64,000 nt of DNA from Carettochelys insculpta (taxonomy: Eukaryota; Chordata; Testudines; Carettochelyidae). The DNA lies in contig NC_134138.1 in assembly GCF_033958435.1 (NCBI RefSeq), positions 188,143,298 to 188,207,297 on the forward strand, written 5' to 3'. The notes below the pieces were generated by a model. That model worked only from the letters and a program-made list of their open reading frames with translations, made no database searches and had not been told where the DNA came from. A program made the translations under genes and the position numbers. Of the stretch, positions 1-11,194 are shown piece by piece. How positions within the stretch are numbered: the first letter of the stretch is position 1; each line of letters opens with the position of its first letter.

Positions 1-2442
1 ATTGTGGAGAGTAAAGAGGAACCATTCACTGGACCGCCAAGCCCGCTGCCAGGTATGAGCAGCCACATGCAGCCCCGTGCCTCGAGGTGCACAGAGACGG
101 GGTGCATGTCAGTTAGGCCCTGAGGGAACCCTTCATCCGGGGCCCGCAGTGACCCTCCCCCAGCCAAATCCCAACTACACCCCCCTCCGCAACCCCACCT
201 CTCACCAGCCCCTGCACTACACAATAAGGATGCAGGAGTAGGGGTAGATCTTGAACATTAACTTTACTGTTGTAAATAAAAGTTGAATGTTTATAAACCA
301 CTAAACCCAACAAATGCCTACAGCTATGTACAAGGGGGGAACTACATACAAGAGGGATTGGGCGGTGACACTGGGGGGAGAGAACCAACTTGGAGGAGGG
401 GGTCAGAGTGAGTGAGGCTCAGCTGTCCACTGGGGTGGAAAGCTGGGAGACATGGCGACCATAGGAGCCCCTGCCTCCCTGGGTCCTGGGAACCCCTCGG
501 GGCTGAGTTGGGGCTGGGAGAATGGGAATATAAGGGCATTAGGAGGAATGCGGTGGCCTTGGGGTTGGCGGGAGGCAGGGGGGAACGGGGGGAGCTGGTG
601 GGGAGGGAGGGGCCTGTACGCCCTGGGTGTCACTGGCCACCAGCTACCACCCAAGCAGGCAGCAGGTAGGAAGGTTAGCAGGAGCAGGGCCACAAGGTTG
701 ACAGCCACCCTGGGAGCAGTGGGGGTGCTGCAGAAGGTGCTGTGGGGGGGTGCGGCGGGGTGGGCTAACGAGAGAGTGGGAGGTTGGGCGAGGCAGGTGG
801 CCACAACCTGGGTCAGGGTTTCTAGGCTGTCTGCCAGCCACACCCACACCTCCTGCTCCATCGCCAGCCAGTCCCGGAGCACTGTGGTCATCTCCCATAT
901 GATGGCCCTGTTGGTGGCTGCCTCCTCATCCTCCCATAGGCGGCAGTGGGTGGGACATGTCCCAACCCATCGGCAACACCATGGGGACATGGGCTCAGGT
1001 GGGGTTACAACTCCTGGTCCTCTGTAGCTGTAGGCTGGTCCCAGACAGGGCTTGGGCAGCTCCTGGACGGTGGACCTGTATGGAGAGAAAAGAACAGGGA
1101 GACCTCCTGTGAATCCTGTGTCCTGACCCTGGGGGCTGGGCGCCCCTTCCACTGGCCCCCACCCACTGCCCTGCTCTTGGATGTCCCCGGGAGCCTCCTG
1201 GGATCCTGGGAGCAGAGGGGTTCCCGCCTGGTGAGGGTCAGGCTGGGTTTGGTGGTACCGCCCTTCCCCAGGCATGTGGACTGTGGGGCTGTGCATGGGC
1301 AGGCACCGAGTGTCACATGGGCATGTGGCCCCCTGCTGCCTGTTGCAGGGGCAGGGTCCCCCTCCCCAGGCTCCGAGGCATCCCAAACACCCCGTACCTA
1401 CCAGCTGGTACCTCCATGAAATTGGGTGATTCCCAGCTGGAATGAACCAGCTCAATGTCCCGGAGTGGATGGCGATGACAAGAGTCCCATTGTTGGAACC
1501 CTTGTCCTCGCTCCCAGCCTTGGTCCCTTGGTCCTCCAGGCTGGTGCTGGTGGCTCCTGCGGGTCCCAGTTCCTTGTGTGTGGCTGCCTTAGGATCCTCC
1601 TCAGTCTTCGTGAGGGGGAGCAGCAGTGTCCTGGAGGTGCTCCAGGGGTTGCACCTCCTTCAGCTCCAGGAGGCAGTGGAGCTCCTCATAATGGGGGCAC
1701 TAGGTGGGATGTGCCCCCAACCGGCTGGTGGAGTCCCGGGCTCAGCAGTAGGCATACTGGAGCTCCTTGACTTTTGTACGAACACAGTCACTGCTCTGGC
1801 AGGGGTGTCCCCGGCTGGAGAGGCCTCTAGCCAGCTGGTTGAACGCATCCATGTTCTGTCACCATACCCCAGTTTGGAGCAGGACCTCCTCCCCCCACAG
1901 CACAAACAGGTCCTTGACTTCCTCCTGCATCCAGGAGGGGCCTCTTTTCTGCCAGCATTGGCTGAGTTGCTGGGACCCCTCGCTGGGCTCACTGGTGGGC
2001 TCTGAGGAAGCACAGGGCTCCTGGCTGTCTGATATGGCTGGGCTGGGGAAGCTGTTGCAGCAATGTCATCGGAGAGCAGGCATGCTGCAGGGAGCTCATG
2101 CTCCCCCTGCTCATAGCACACTCTCAGCTTCCTGCCTGGGGTTGCTGTGTAGCTACATCTTTACGTGCGGCCAGCAGTGACCATGGAGCTCTATCTGGGC
2201 TGGCTGGAGTGTCTCCAGGCTCCTGTGGGCTGCCGCCATGTCAGACCCACTACTTTGAGCAACAGCATGTGGAGCATCTACACAGGTCCTATTTTGAAGT
2301 TGCACTTCGAAATAGGGTGCAATTTCCGACCTGGGAATGGAATAAGGACTTAGAATTTGGGCGCCTGACTCCAACCACTGTTTTGAAGTAATGTATAACA
2401 TGTGTTAATGTCGAAGTTTATTGCTAACGTAGACATAGCCTT
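1..2442. mobile_element. PIF/Harbinger-like DNA transposon, right part
   Basis: The right end has the terminal sequence shared by the Harbinger-like elements of this window (AACGTAGACATAGCC at about 2428-2442), preceded by TTCGAA-type subterminal motifs near 2298-2306 and 2411. The interior is GC-rich and carries a decayed SANT/Myb-like gene on the minus strand. The left end lies outside the window. An AATAAA on the + strand near 275 could end a + strand transposase gene starting before the window, but this is inference. Confidence 0.65.
403..1938 (-). pseudogene. Harbinger accessory SANT/Myb-like protein, broken
   Basis: PIF/Harbinger elements usually encode a DDE transposase plus a SANT/Myb-like DNA-binding partner. 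Reading the minus strand from about 1938 gives KDLFVLWGEE, then an in-frame TGA, then NMDAFNQLARGLSSRGH and VRTKVKELQYAY before another stop near 1741. This is the order of a SANT/MADF-like helix set (acidic LWGEE, LARGLSSRGH, recognition-helix-like RTKVKELQ). Downstream, 403-1455 is open for 350 codons, with a stretch like the C-terminal tail of such proteins (EMTTVLRDWLAMEQEV and LADSLETLTQVV) at residues about 185-220. The stops and frame changes show it is dead. The 350-codon frame in GC-rich DNA could be partly accidental; the SANT relic is the firmer part. Confidence 0.5.
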
Positions 2443-3212
2443 TGAATAGTAACTTTGGTGTTGAGCTGCAAATACTTGTGTAGGTAACTTTATGAAAAGA
2501 ATTACCAAAAGTATTCACTGGTGGCCTAAATCTCCTCTCATCAAAATCAATTTACTTACAGTTAACTTTGACCACAGCAGACTTAGGCTGACACAGACCA
2601 TTTTTTAAAATCCCATCCTAAGTACCTCTTGGGCTGGAGTCTCTCTCTAGAAGATGGTCCGTTAAGATAACCGTAGTACTTGCAAAGTAAAATGTTACTC
2701 AATGTAAGGGTAACATAACTGGGCCTACAGTTTTGATGTATTGAACAACCTACAAGCAAAACCTGCAACAAAATATAATCCAACACAAAGTGCTTTAAGT
2801 GGATTTTCTCCTAATATCCAGTTTTCATTGTACAGTAAAATGGCATTTCAGTGAAAATAGATAGCCTCATTAATTCTGTACCTACTTTCTATTTTTTCTT
2901 GTTACAGATTTTTAAAAGGAATCATTTAGATTTTTAATAGCAATAAAGAAAATAATACATTACATTTTTACAAGTCTTTATGAAAACATTTCTACAAGGT
3001 GAATTTTATTACACAGTAGTATGTAGCATTCTGGCATAATTTTATCGGTAGATTCATGAAACATCACTCAGTTTCTTTAATTAAATTGTAATTAGCAGTA
3101 TCATGCATGTGTTAAGTTACCATCTTTCTGCTTAATGGAAAGCATTCTATCATCAGCTTTTCTCTGCCGAACAGATTTCTGACAGATTCTGAAAAAATGC
3201 GGTGTTATTGTA
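2443..3212. other. AT-rich sequence, nothing recognised
   Basis: No coding frame, terminal repeat or known repeat motif was recognised here. Confidence 0.5.
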
Positions 3213-3350
3213 GGCATGTTGGTCTTAGGATATTAGAGAGACAAAGTGGGTGAGGTAATATCTTTTATTAGACCAACTTCTATTGGTGAGAGAGACAAGC
3301 TTACACAGAGCTTTTTAAAAAGATATTACCTCACACACCTTCTCCTACTA
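3213..3350 (-). repeat. Retroelement tail fragment, possibly Penelope-like
   Basis: On the minus strand the segment reads GAAGTTGGTC, AATAAAAGATATTACCTCAC and TTGTCTCTCTAATATCC. This resembles a widespread sauropsid retroelement 3' tail that I associate with Penelope-like elements. A second partial copy of the GATATTACCTCAC part lies at 3322-3337 on the + strand, which suggests a rearranged or inverted insertion. Family assignment is from memory. Confidence 0.4.
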
Positions 3351-3439
3351 AGATTCTGAAAGAATGAGTTTGCAGCAAATAAAAGGAGAAACACTATTCA
3401 AAATCTGTCAGATTTTCCTTCCCTTTTATACCTACCATA

Positions 3440-3567
3440 GGGTAAGTTTACACAGCAAAATTATTTCGAAATAACATCCATTATTGTGAAATAACTTTGC
3501 GAGCACCTACACAACACAAATGCTATTTCAAAATAATAGGTGTCTTATTCTGAAATTGGTAACTCAT
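3440..3567. mobile_element. Harbinger-like left-end fragment
   Basis: The segment starts GGTAAGTTTACACAGCAAAA and continues with TTCGAAATAAC motifs. It matches in style and order the left end of the large element at 35628 (GGTATATCTACACAGCAAAG, then AATAACAGCCA). It is cut off at 3567 by the next element. I see no right end for it. Confidence 0.5.
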
Positions 3568-4764
3568 GGCCATGTCACGTGCGCTCTCCTTTTGGAGGAG
3601 GCATGTTAATGAGGCAGTTCGGAAGATGCTAATGAGGCTCTGACATGAATATTCAGTGCATTATTAGCATGATGGCAGCCCATGAGATTTGAAAATGCTG
3701 CTTTCAGAATACACACCACCCGTGTAGACAGGGGCCTTTCGAAAGGACCCCCTGACTTCGAAAGCCCCTTCTTCCTATTTGTGATCTATCAATACCTGCG
3801 ACACCACTGAACAGTATCCCCTTCTGTTTATATACTAGAGGCCACGTGGTCCGGGGCCATGATGGGGATGTGCGTACCATCTACTGCCTCACTGCAGTTA
3901 GGAAACCCCATGGCAGCAAAGCCATTTATTATGGGTTGTATATCTCCCAGGGTCATGGTCTTCCTCGGGAGACGCCGCCAGATTGCATTAGCTACCCACA
4001 CGACCGCAGCCCCACTGCAGATCTGTCTATTTGAAATTGATTTGCCATTGACCAGTAATAGCCAGGCATTGCAAACTTCCGTAGAGCGATTGCCTTGTGA
4101 ATTGTTACAGCCAGTCTTGTTCTTGTATTGGTGTGCTTCAGGGTGGGGGCCACCAAATCAGAAAGTTCTATAAAAGTGAACCTGTGCATGCAAAAGTTCT
4201 GCACCCACTGCTGATCGTCCCAGGACTCCAGAACAATGTGGTCCCACCAGTTTGTGTTGGTTTCATGTGTCCAGAACTGCCACTGCACTGTAAGCACTGC
4301 ATCCAGGGTGTCCAGCAATTCTAAGTTCTTGGCCCACAGTTGAGCAATTTCCTCTCCAACATCTTCATCATCATCCTCAACCATCATCTCAGCCCAGTGC
4401 CTTCGTGGTCGAAAGATAAACTGCATGACATTCTGGGAAGTTGCCATAATGGTCTGTGCAACGACTTGAAGATTTGAGGATCCATACTAACACTGTGCGT
4501 TTTTCACAAGGTTAATGAGTTCTCTGAATTCTGGGAGGGTGCTTCACATTCTGGGATGGTGACATCAAACACCCACAAGCAACTTCGGCAATTTTTTCCC
4601 CACAACCTAGTGGTACAAAACCCCCAGAATGCAACAGGGCTCAGGCACTGTGGGATAGGTACTGACAATACATTGCTCCTGCAGTCAGACTAACGACACA
4701 GAAACGGTAGGTCGAATTTCCAGACCATATGTAGACAATTACATTTTGTAGTGTAGACATAGCC
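3568..4764. mobile_element. Internally deleted Harbinger-like element
   Basis: The ends are GGCCATGTC on the left and GTGTAGACATAGCC on the right, the terminal sequences typical of this window's Harbinger family. The left 220 bp (3568-3790) is homologous to the half MITE at 61144-61352; both share GATGCTAATGAGG, CATTAGCAT and the GCCCTTCTTCCTAT block. The rest carries a truncated transposase on the minus strand. The element is therefore a bridge between a coding element and its MITE. A clean 3-bp target duplication is not visible (flanks cat and ata). Confidence 0.65.
3840..4447 (-). pseudogene. Harbinger DDE transposase, truncated and frameshifted
   Basis: The frame starts with ATG at 4447 and runs 151 codons to 3992. 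It contains WTHETNTNWWDHIVLESWDD and then QWVQNF, followed by a helix-turn-helix-like stretch ending ANQFQIDRSAVG. These match the N-terminal part of PIF/Harbinger transposases. After a frameshift near 4005 the minus strand continues with INGFAAMGFPNCSEAVDGTH and IPIMAPDHV at about 3850-3930. This holds the GFPN and VDGTHIPI block, which includes the first catalytic Asp of the DDE nuclease and is intact here. Coding then fades into a degenerate YKQKGI stretch and is replaced by MITE sequence. The later D and E motifs are missing, so the protein is not functional. It sits within the 3568-4764 element. Confidence 0.7.
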
Positions 4765-5013
4765 ATAGAAATGTCAGAAAGCCAAGACTGGGCAAACAAA
4801 TATAAGAACTTTGGGCCTCCTGTCTGTAGGAGAAGACAAGGATTTAGCTGAGCTTTTGGGAAAAAAATGTTCCTAAAAGTTTAAAAAGATGCTCAATTCC
4901 CTATAGTCACTTACTGTATCTTTGAATCTAGGAACAGAAAGGGGATCTTAGAAGAAGGGACTTGAGAGACACAAACTGGGGGGAGTCACAGGGGACTCTG
5001 TGAGTTACATTAT

Positions 5014-5423
5014 GGCCGTGTCTACACTAGCCAAAAACTTCGAAATGGCCATGCAAATGGCCATTTTGAAGTTTACTAATGAAGTGCTGAAATACATATT
5101 CAGCGCCTCATTAGCATGAGGGCGGCCGTGGCACTTCGAAATTGACACGGCTCGTCGCCGTGCCGCTCGTCCAGATGGGGCTCCTTTTCGAAAGGCCCCC
5201 GGCTACTTCGAAGTCCCCTTATTCCCATAAGCTCATAGGAATAAGGGGACTTCGAAGTAGCCGGGGTCCTTTTGAAAAGGAGCCCCGTCTGGGCGAGCCA
5301 CATCAATTTCGAAGTGCTGCGGCCGCCTACATGCTAATGAGGCGATGAATATGTAATTCAGCACTTAACTGGAAACTTTGAAATTGCCATTTCAAAGTTT
5401 TTGGCTAGTGCAGACGTAGCCAA
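5014..5423. mobile_element. Palindromic Harbinger-like MITE
   Basis: The 410-bp element starts GGCCGTGTCTACACTAGCC and ends GGCTAGTGCAGACGTAGCC. Its two halves are near-complete inverted repeats meeting at the AAGCTCAT centre near 5230. It carries repeated TTCGAA motifs. The two arms encode almost the same accidental peptide on opposite strands, a by-product of the palindrome. Flanks are TAT and AAT, so the target duplication is imperfect. It belongs to the same family as 25373-25808 but is more diverged. Confidence 0.8.
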
Positions 5424-5620
5424 TAACTGTAGAAGAGCTACGTGCAGCCTGCGAACCTTTGTTTGGCCACCCCTCATATAGGAACTTCACAGAACTAGCT
5501 TGAGAATATATTAGTTAAGGTCCATGAAGTGCTTTGAATATGAACAGTTAGACACCCATTGGTCGTCTTGCTCATTTTGCTGCAGTTACTTAGCAGTACA
5601 TTGAAAAACTATCACTCTTT

Positions 5621-6248
5621 AGCCGTGTCTACACGTGCACGCTACTTCGAAGTAGCGGCACTAACTTCGACGTTAGGCGGCGAGATGTCGAAGTCGCTAA
5701 CCCCATGAGGGGATAGGAATAGCGCCCTACTTTGACGTTCAACGTCGAAGTAGGGACCGTGTAGTCGTTGCGCGTCCCGCAACTTCGAAATAGCGGGGTC
5801 CGCCATGGCGACCATCAGCTGAGGGGTTGAGAGACGCTATCTCTCGAGCCCCTGCGGGGCTCTATGGTCACCGTGGGCAGCAGCCCTTAGCCCAGGGCTT
5901 CTGGCTGCTGCTGCGGCAGCTGGGGATCCATGCTGCAGGCACAGGGTCTGCAACCAGTTGTCAGCTCTGTGTATTTTGTGTTGTTTAGTGCAACTGTGTC
6001 TGGGAGGGGCCCTTTAAGGGAGCGGCTTGCTGTTGAGTCCGCCCTGTGACCCTGTCTGCAGCTGTGCCTGGCACCCTTATTTTGATGTGTGCTACTTTGG
6101 CATGTAGACGTTCCCTCGCAGCGCCTATTTCGATGTGGTGCCGCGCAACGTCGAAGTTGAACATCGACGTTGCCAGCCCTGGAGGACGTGTAGACGTTAT
6201 TCATCGAAATAGCCTATTTCGATGTAGGCTTCACGTGTAGACGTAGCC
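5621..6248. mobile_element. Harbinger-like non-autonomous element
   Basis: Ends are AGCCGTGTCTACACGTGC and CACGTGTAGACGTAGCC, with TTT on both sides. Subterminal regions carry TTCGAAGTAGC and the near-palindrome CGAAATAGCCTATTTCG (about 6206). The centre is GC-rich and not palindromic, with GGGAGGGGCCCTTTAAGGG near 6001. The same centre occurs inverted in the element at 63653-64000, so both copies belong to one family. Confidence 0.7.
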
Positions 6249-7403
6249 TTTGTGTCCTGTCCTGTCCCTCACTTTTCACTAAGTATGAGGAAGGATTTCT
6301 CTAATAATATCAGTTCCTAATGCTCACCACTGTTTATGTAGGCTTAAGGTCTGATTTGGATTTGGATTTCTTCAATGCTAAGAGTCATAAATAAAATCCA
6401 ATATTTCCATTCAGCTGCAGATGTTGCAAATTGCTGCAATAATGGCAGCTTAAGGCAGGATTTTGAAATAATCTTTGTATAACAAAATTCTAAACAAAGC
6501 TCCCCTCTTTGGTATTTTCTGTGCTGTATCAAAATAAGAACTGCATGAAATCTGACAGCACTAGATATTTGGACATCCCTACAAATGCCAGAACTGAATA
6601 GAGGTTGCATGAAGAGGAATTGCATGTTAGTGGGGGATGGGGCAGGTGGAACAATTAGGTATCAGCTTTTCTATTTCATAGTAAGGCAACTGTGCTTGTT
6701 CTGATGCTGCACTACTACCCTGACCACATAAGAAGTGCTCCAAGGGCCTTAATGGAGTTTGAATCAGGGCCTTAGTCTGTTCTTATGTTGGGGCGATACA
6801 TAAAAGATCCTGAGCATGCTACAAATTCAAGTTCAGAGGAGCTTCAGTTAAGTTTTAATGGTTTGATCCTGATAGCTGTGAGACATAATGAGGCACTCCC
6901 CATGATTTCATTAGTAGCTATGAACATTCAGCAACTTCTAGGCTCAAACCATAAATCATCATAATGGACTTACGGTCTCACAGTTGCAGTACTGTGCATA
7001 TCACATGGAGGGCTGTCACCACATGAGGCTAACATGATACAAGATGCAAAGATTCAGATTCTTTTGCTCTTTTTGCAGGATTTTTGGAGGGTCCTGAGTA
7101 TCAGCCCTACTATATATTTTCTTTTGCTCTCTAAAGTATCACAAAGAACCTTGACCACTAGGCAATCGTCAGCTAGGTTTACACAGCATCTGCGGAGTCA
7201 GAAACTACGAAGTTATCTGTTAACAGCAGATTAAGTGATTTCATTTTGCATAGCTGGTGGGAATACAAATGTCAATGGATTAGATGGGTTGTGATATGAC
7301 ACACTCTACTAATTCACAGACCAGGCAAAAACATAGATACCATTACTGCCAAGAGTCTCATTCTAACTTAGGTCTCTTCAGAGAAAGGATTCTGACTTGA
7401 ATG
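6249..7403. other. Nothing recognised
   Basis: AT-rich sequence with short accidental frames only. No repeat ends, RNA gene or protein motif was recognised. Confidence 0.5.
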
Positions 7404-7595
7404 AGAACATAAGAATGGCAATATTGTGTCTACACCTTTGGTCCATCTAACCCAGAATCTGGTCTTCTGCCAGTGGCCAATGTCAGATGCTTCAGAGGGA
7501 ATGAACAGAAAAGGTAATCATCAAATGATCCGTCTCCTGTCATCCATTCCCAGCTTCTGGCAAACAGAGACTAGGGACATTTCAGAGCATGGTTT
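7404..7595 (-). repeat. CR1 LINE 3'-end fragment
   Basis: On the + strand it starts AGAACATAAGAATGGCAATA and continues with GCCAGTGGCCAATGTCAGATG and CCCAGCTTCTGGCAAACAGAG. The order matches the 3' untranslated end of the CR1-B copy at 48341-48530, also in minus orientation. Only the last 190 bp are present, typical of 5'-truncated LINE insertions. Confidence 0.8.
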
Positions 7596-7704
7596 TGCAT
7601 CCAAAACCATGCACAAAAGGAGATAAGTGTTGAGAGTTTCATGCTTGTGTGCTGTAGCTTTCTCTTTCTCTGGCTCTGTCAAAAATAAGCCTTACCGAGA
7701 AAGT

Positions 7705-7965
7705 GACTCCATGATCAAGTGGTTAGAGCATTGACTCCGGGAGACCCAGGATCCTGTCCCCCTGCACAAAACACCAATTATTTATCTAGTGTATAATTAC
7801 TTCAATAGAAGATACTGAGGGAGACCCAATCCAGAGTATCCCATAGCTCAATATTCACCTGACAGCTGGCAGATCCTTGTTCAAATGCCTTCTCACTTCC
7901 CAGGAGAGGAGGGACTTGAACTGGGATCTCACACAATCTAGGTGGGAACTCTAGCAATTGGGAAA
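7705..7965. repeat. tRNA-like dimeric or hairpin SINE fragment
   Basis: Three tRNA-like units are readable. At 7709-7758 a + unit has AAGTGGTTAGAGCATTGACT and then GGGAGACCCAGGATCCTGTC. At 7848-7895 a second + unit ends TTGTTCAAATGCC, a B-box-like motif. At 7910-7962 a unit in the opposite direction reads, on the minus strand, GATCCCAGTTCAAGTC. The last two face each other around a short loop, so the RNA could fold back. Family name unknown to me. Confidence 0.5.
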
Positions 7966-9121
7966 AAAATAGAAGTGAGGCCTTCTGTCCATGCCTATCA
8001 GATCAGGCCATACCACATACATGACTTAGGCACGAATGTCTGTTTACCCTGGTTTGTGAATCACCCTAGAGCTTAGGTGGAATATACGCATTCAAGCACC
8101 AAGAAGACTGCCACAATGCACATTCCTGGAAACAGAAAACACAGGCACCTAGGGAACTTTTACTACAAAAATTTAGGTGCTAACTGAATTTAGGCACCTC
8201 TAAGGTTCAGAAGGAGTTCTGTGCATCACGAAGGTCTCAAAAATGGAATTTAGTTGCCTAAAGCTGGGACTTGGTCATCTAATGATTTTTGATCTTGCAT
8301 GCCTCAGATCCTCTACTAATTCGTATTTTGGCTTCTCAGAATTCCAAAAGAAAGTAGGATTTTCAAGAATCTTTTAATTTAAAAATTAAATAAAAGATTT
8401 GAAAGTACTTTTTTCCAACTTTTTAAATGTTCTTGCACATGTAAGTACAGTAGAAATTAAAATTAACACAAAAATAGGTATATGCAAAATTATGTTAAGA
8501 TACAATTATGTTCAAAATCATTTAAAATCACATAATTTGAGTGCAAAATCTTAAAAAGAGATTGGAGAATTGAGTACAATTTCATTGTTAATTTGTTAGC
8601 CTGGTTTCCTTTTCCTTTTTGGGGAAAAAACCTGCCTCCTTCAGGTTTCTCAGGCTGGGCACCCAAGAATGGAGGCACTCAAAATGACTAGATACTTTTG
8701 ATAGTAGCTGTTGAATTCATATAGAGGAGACATTTCTTTTGAAGCACAGCAGAGGAAATGATAGGATTGTATAGATTCCCCAAGCCATTTTCTTCTCCGA
8801 AGGGGATAAGCTACACAGTTTATCAGGGGATGATTAATATGGGATTTTCATCATCAGCTTCCAAAGATCATGAGCCAGATTCTGTCAACCTTAGATTGAG
8901 TGAAATCCTAATCCCTGGAACTCAATGGCAGAACCCAAACCGACTGCAAAGGTACAAGATTTCACCCACAGAGAAATACCTTACTACATGACCAGCCCAC
9001 ATGAAATGAATTTAGCGAGGTACTACTTAAGAAGAATATAGGTGCAAGAAATTGGTCCAAACACCTATTTTTCATCTTCAGTTACTGAATTATTTGTTCA
9101 GTTTATATATTTATTGTTTAG
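7966..9121. other. Nothing recognised
   Basis: AT-rich sequence without a recognised gene or repeat. Accidental frames at 8490-8678 and 8758-8991 show no domain. Confidence 0.5.
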
Positions 9122-9461
9122 CATGGGGTGAGCAATAAGAGGACGGCAAGTCTGATACAATTCACCAGGGTTAGCCTCTGTCAGTGCGCTAGCTGTTTCT
9201 TTCACCTACGCATCCACAGGTATGGCCACTCACAGCTCCTATTGGCTTTGGTTTGCTGTTCCCAGCTAATAGGAGCTGTGTGAAGCAGCATGGACCTGGA
9301 CGCCACTTCCTGCAGCTCCCAGTGGCTGGGAATGGCTAACCACAGTTAACTCAAGCTACGAGCAGCTGTACCTGTGGACATGCAGGTGCAAGACGCATCT
9401 GGCAATAGGCCAGGGCTAATTCTGGTGAACAGTGTCCAATCCACAGGCCGCTCACCCCAGG
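9122..9461. mobile_element. hAT-like non-autonomous element
   Basis: The left end reads CATGGGGTGAGCAATAAG and the right end GGCCGCTCACCCCAG, so the ends share an inverted TGGGGTGAGC core typical of hAT CAGGGGTGGGCAA-type termini. The interior has facing copies of GGAGCTG and CAGCTCC and the paired words CTCCTATTGGC and CTAATAGGAG (about 9236 and 9273). No clear 8-bp duplication flanks it. Confidence 0.6.
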
Positions 9462-10735
9462 TCAGAGTTTATTACTTTAGGACATGAAATTATATGAGGG
9501 AGGTAGCATGATCTAACCTTTGGTTCTAAAAAGGCAACTAGGAATTGTCCTGTTACGTGGGGTCTAGTTCTGTCTTTACCACTCACTTTGCATGAACTTG
9601 GTTGAGTCACTTAATTCCTCCTTCTTTAAAATGAGACTAGTATAACTGATCCACCCTTGTAAATCTTTGAGTTCTCTGGATGAAAGGCACATTAGAAGTA
9701 GGCCTGGAAGAATTCAATTTTTAATATTTATAGAAGTTCAATGAATAATGTTGATGTTCATTTTTAAGCATTTTTCATGATTTTCCCCTGTTTTTACAGT
9801 TTCAGGATTATTTTTTTCTATTTTTATTCATTTAAATTTTCACAGTTGTAGGAAGCTGCATGGGGAGAGTAAACAGTAATTATTAAATGGGAGTAGATTC
9901 AGAAATGGAGGCCTCATAACTATTTAAACACAAACTGTCAACATCCCATGTCAAAATACAGAAATTAAATATCCTTAAACTCTCAGAAGCTCTGAGACAG
10001 CATTTTGCTTACTTTTCTTATCTGTAAGTTTTGGTTAGTATTAAAGGAAATATTTTTAATCAGTTTGTGTCTGTATGGTTAAAATGACATTTACCAATAA
10101 AAATCTAATCCTTCCAAGCCTAAATCAAAGTACAACATAAGGGACCTATGTACCACAGGCCTTTTCAGTGTTATTTGCCTCCCTTTTCCTTTAAATCTAT
10201 CAAGAGAATTATTGATTAATAACCACATCACCTTCAGGATGAAATATAAAATCAATATAAATGTGCCTATGTCCCACAAATCAGCCACCCTAAGCAGCGT
10301 GTTACCTAATTTTATCTATTTAGCCTAATGCACCTCCACTTTAGTAGTTTTTAGTTGTCTAAGTGGATACACTTACCTTGGCCAATCATAATTCTTGTGG
10401 GTGGCATATTGATGTAAGTGCTGAGGTGCTCTTACTTGTTGTTTATGAGCTGCTCTGAAGTCATTACAAATATCAGCTTCCTCTTCTTTACAGTCCCAAA
10501 GTTGCAGACTCAATGCAGATTTCCAGCCCAATTGCCAGGACGTAAAACTGAACTGTATTAAACTGCAGGCTATTTATAGTAACACCACGGTAGTTGAACA
10601 AGGAAACTGCATCAACCAGGATAGTAATTGAGAGATCACTCATCAATATAGCGACTGACTGCTTTCAGCAACAACATAAATCTGAACACATTCACCAAAA
10701 GGGTTTGTTGGTAGGTTTACTGTTATTCTTAACAA

Positions 10736-10739
<4 letters not shown>
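9462..10739. other. Nothing recognised
   Basis: AT-rich, no supported feature. Confidence 0.5.

Positions 10740-10806
<67 letters not shown>
10740..10806. repeat. Compound (TA)n(CA)n microsatellite
   Basis: About 17 TA units run directly into about 16 CA units. Pure and uninterrupted, so likely length-variable. Confidence 0.95.
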
Positions 10807-10809
<3 letters not shown>

Positions 10810-11194
10810 AGTTACTGTATATTGTTATTCCATACAGACATCAAAGAGCCAAAAAGGTGCAACGTTTAATACTTATTTTAGCAAGCAAAGGTATGTGATT
10901 AAAAATAAACTTTTTGAACATAAATTAAGGCAAAACATGTTTTTAAAGAAACACAAAATTCATCAGGAGTAGATGACACAAATATTGCTATTGTCCATTT
11001 GCCAATTATTAATTTCATTTCTGCATTGCTAGGAGTTGAAAGCTACTCCTAAAAATATTGGCATGTATGTCTTTCCCTGACACAGTTCTTTCCACAGGAA
11101 GGAAGTTGTGCGATTAATGATTTTCATACTAAAAGGCAGGCTGAAGACACAAGGTGGCCTTAAATGTAAATATGGACCCAGACTCAAATTTCAA
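10807..11194. other. Nothing recognised
   Basis: AT-rich sequence with no supported feature. Confidence 0.5.

Noticed and set aside
403..1455. 350-codon frame as a host gene
   Set aside because: It lies in a transposon next to a SANT-like relic with stops; no host protein features.
5014..5423. Clean TTA target duplication
   Set aside because: Flanks are TAT and AAT, so only an imperfect duplication can be claimed.
10594..10869. 91-codon frame with Tyr-Ile and His-Thr runs
   Set aside because: Translation of the microsatellite.
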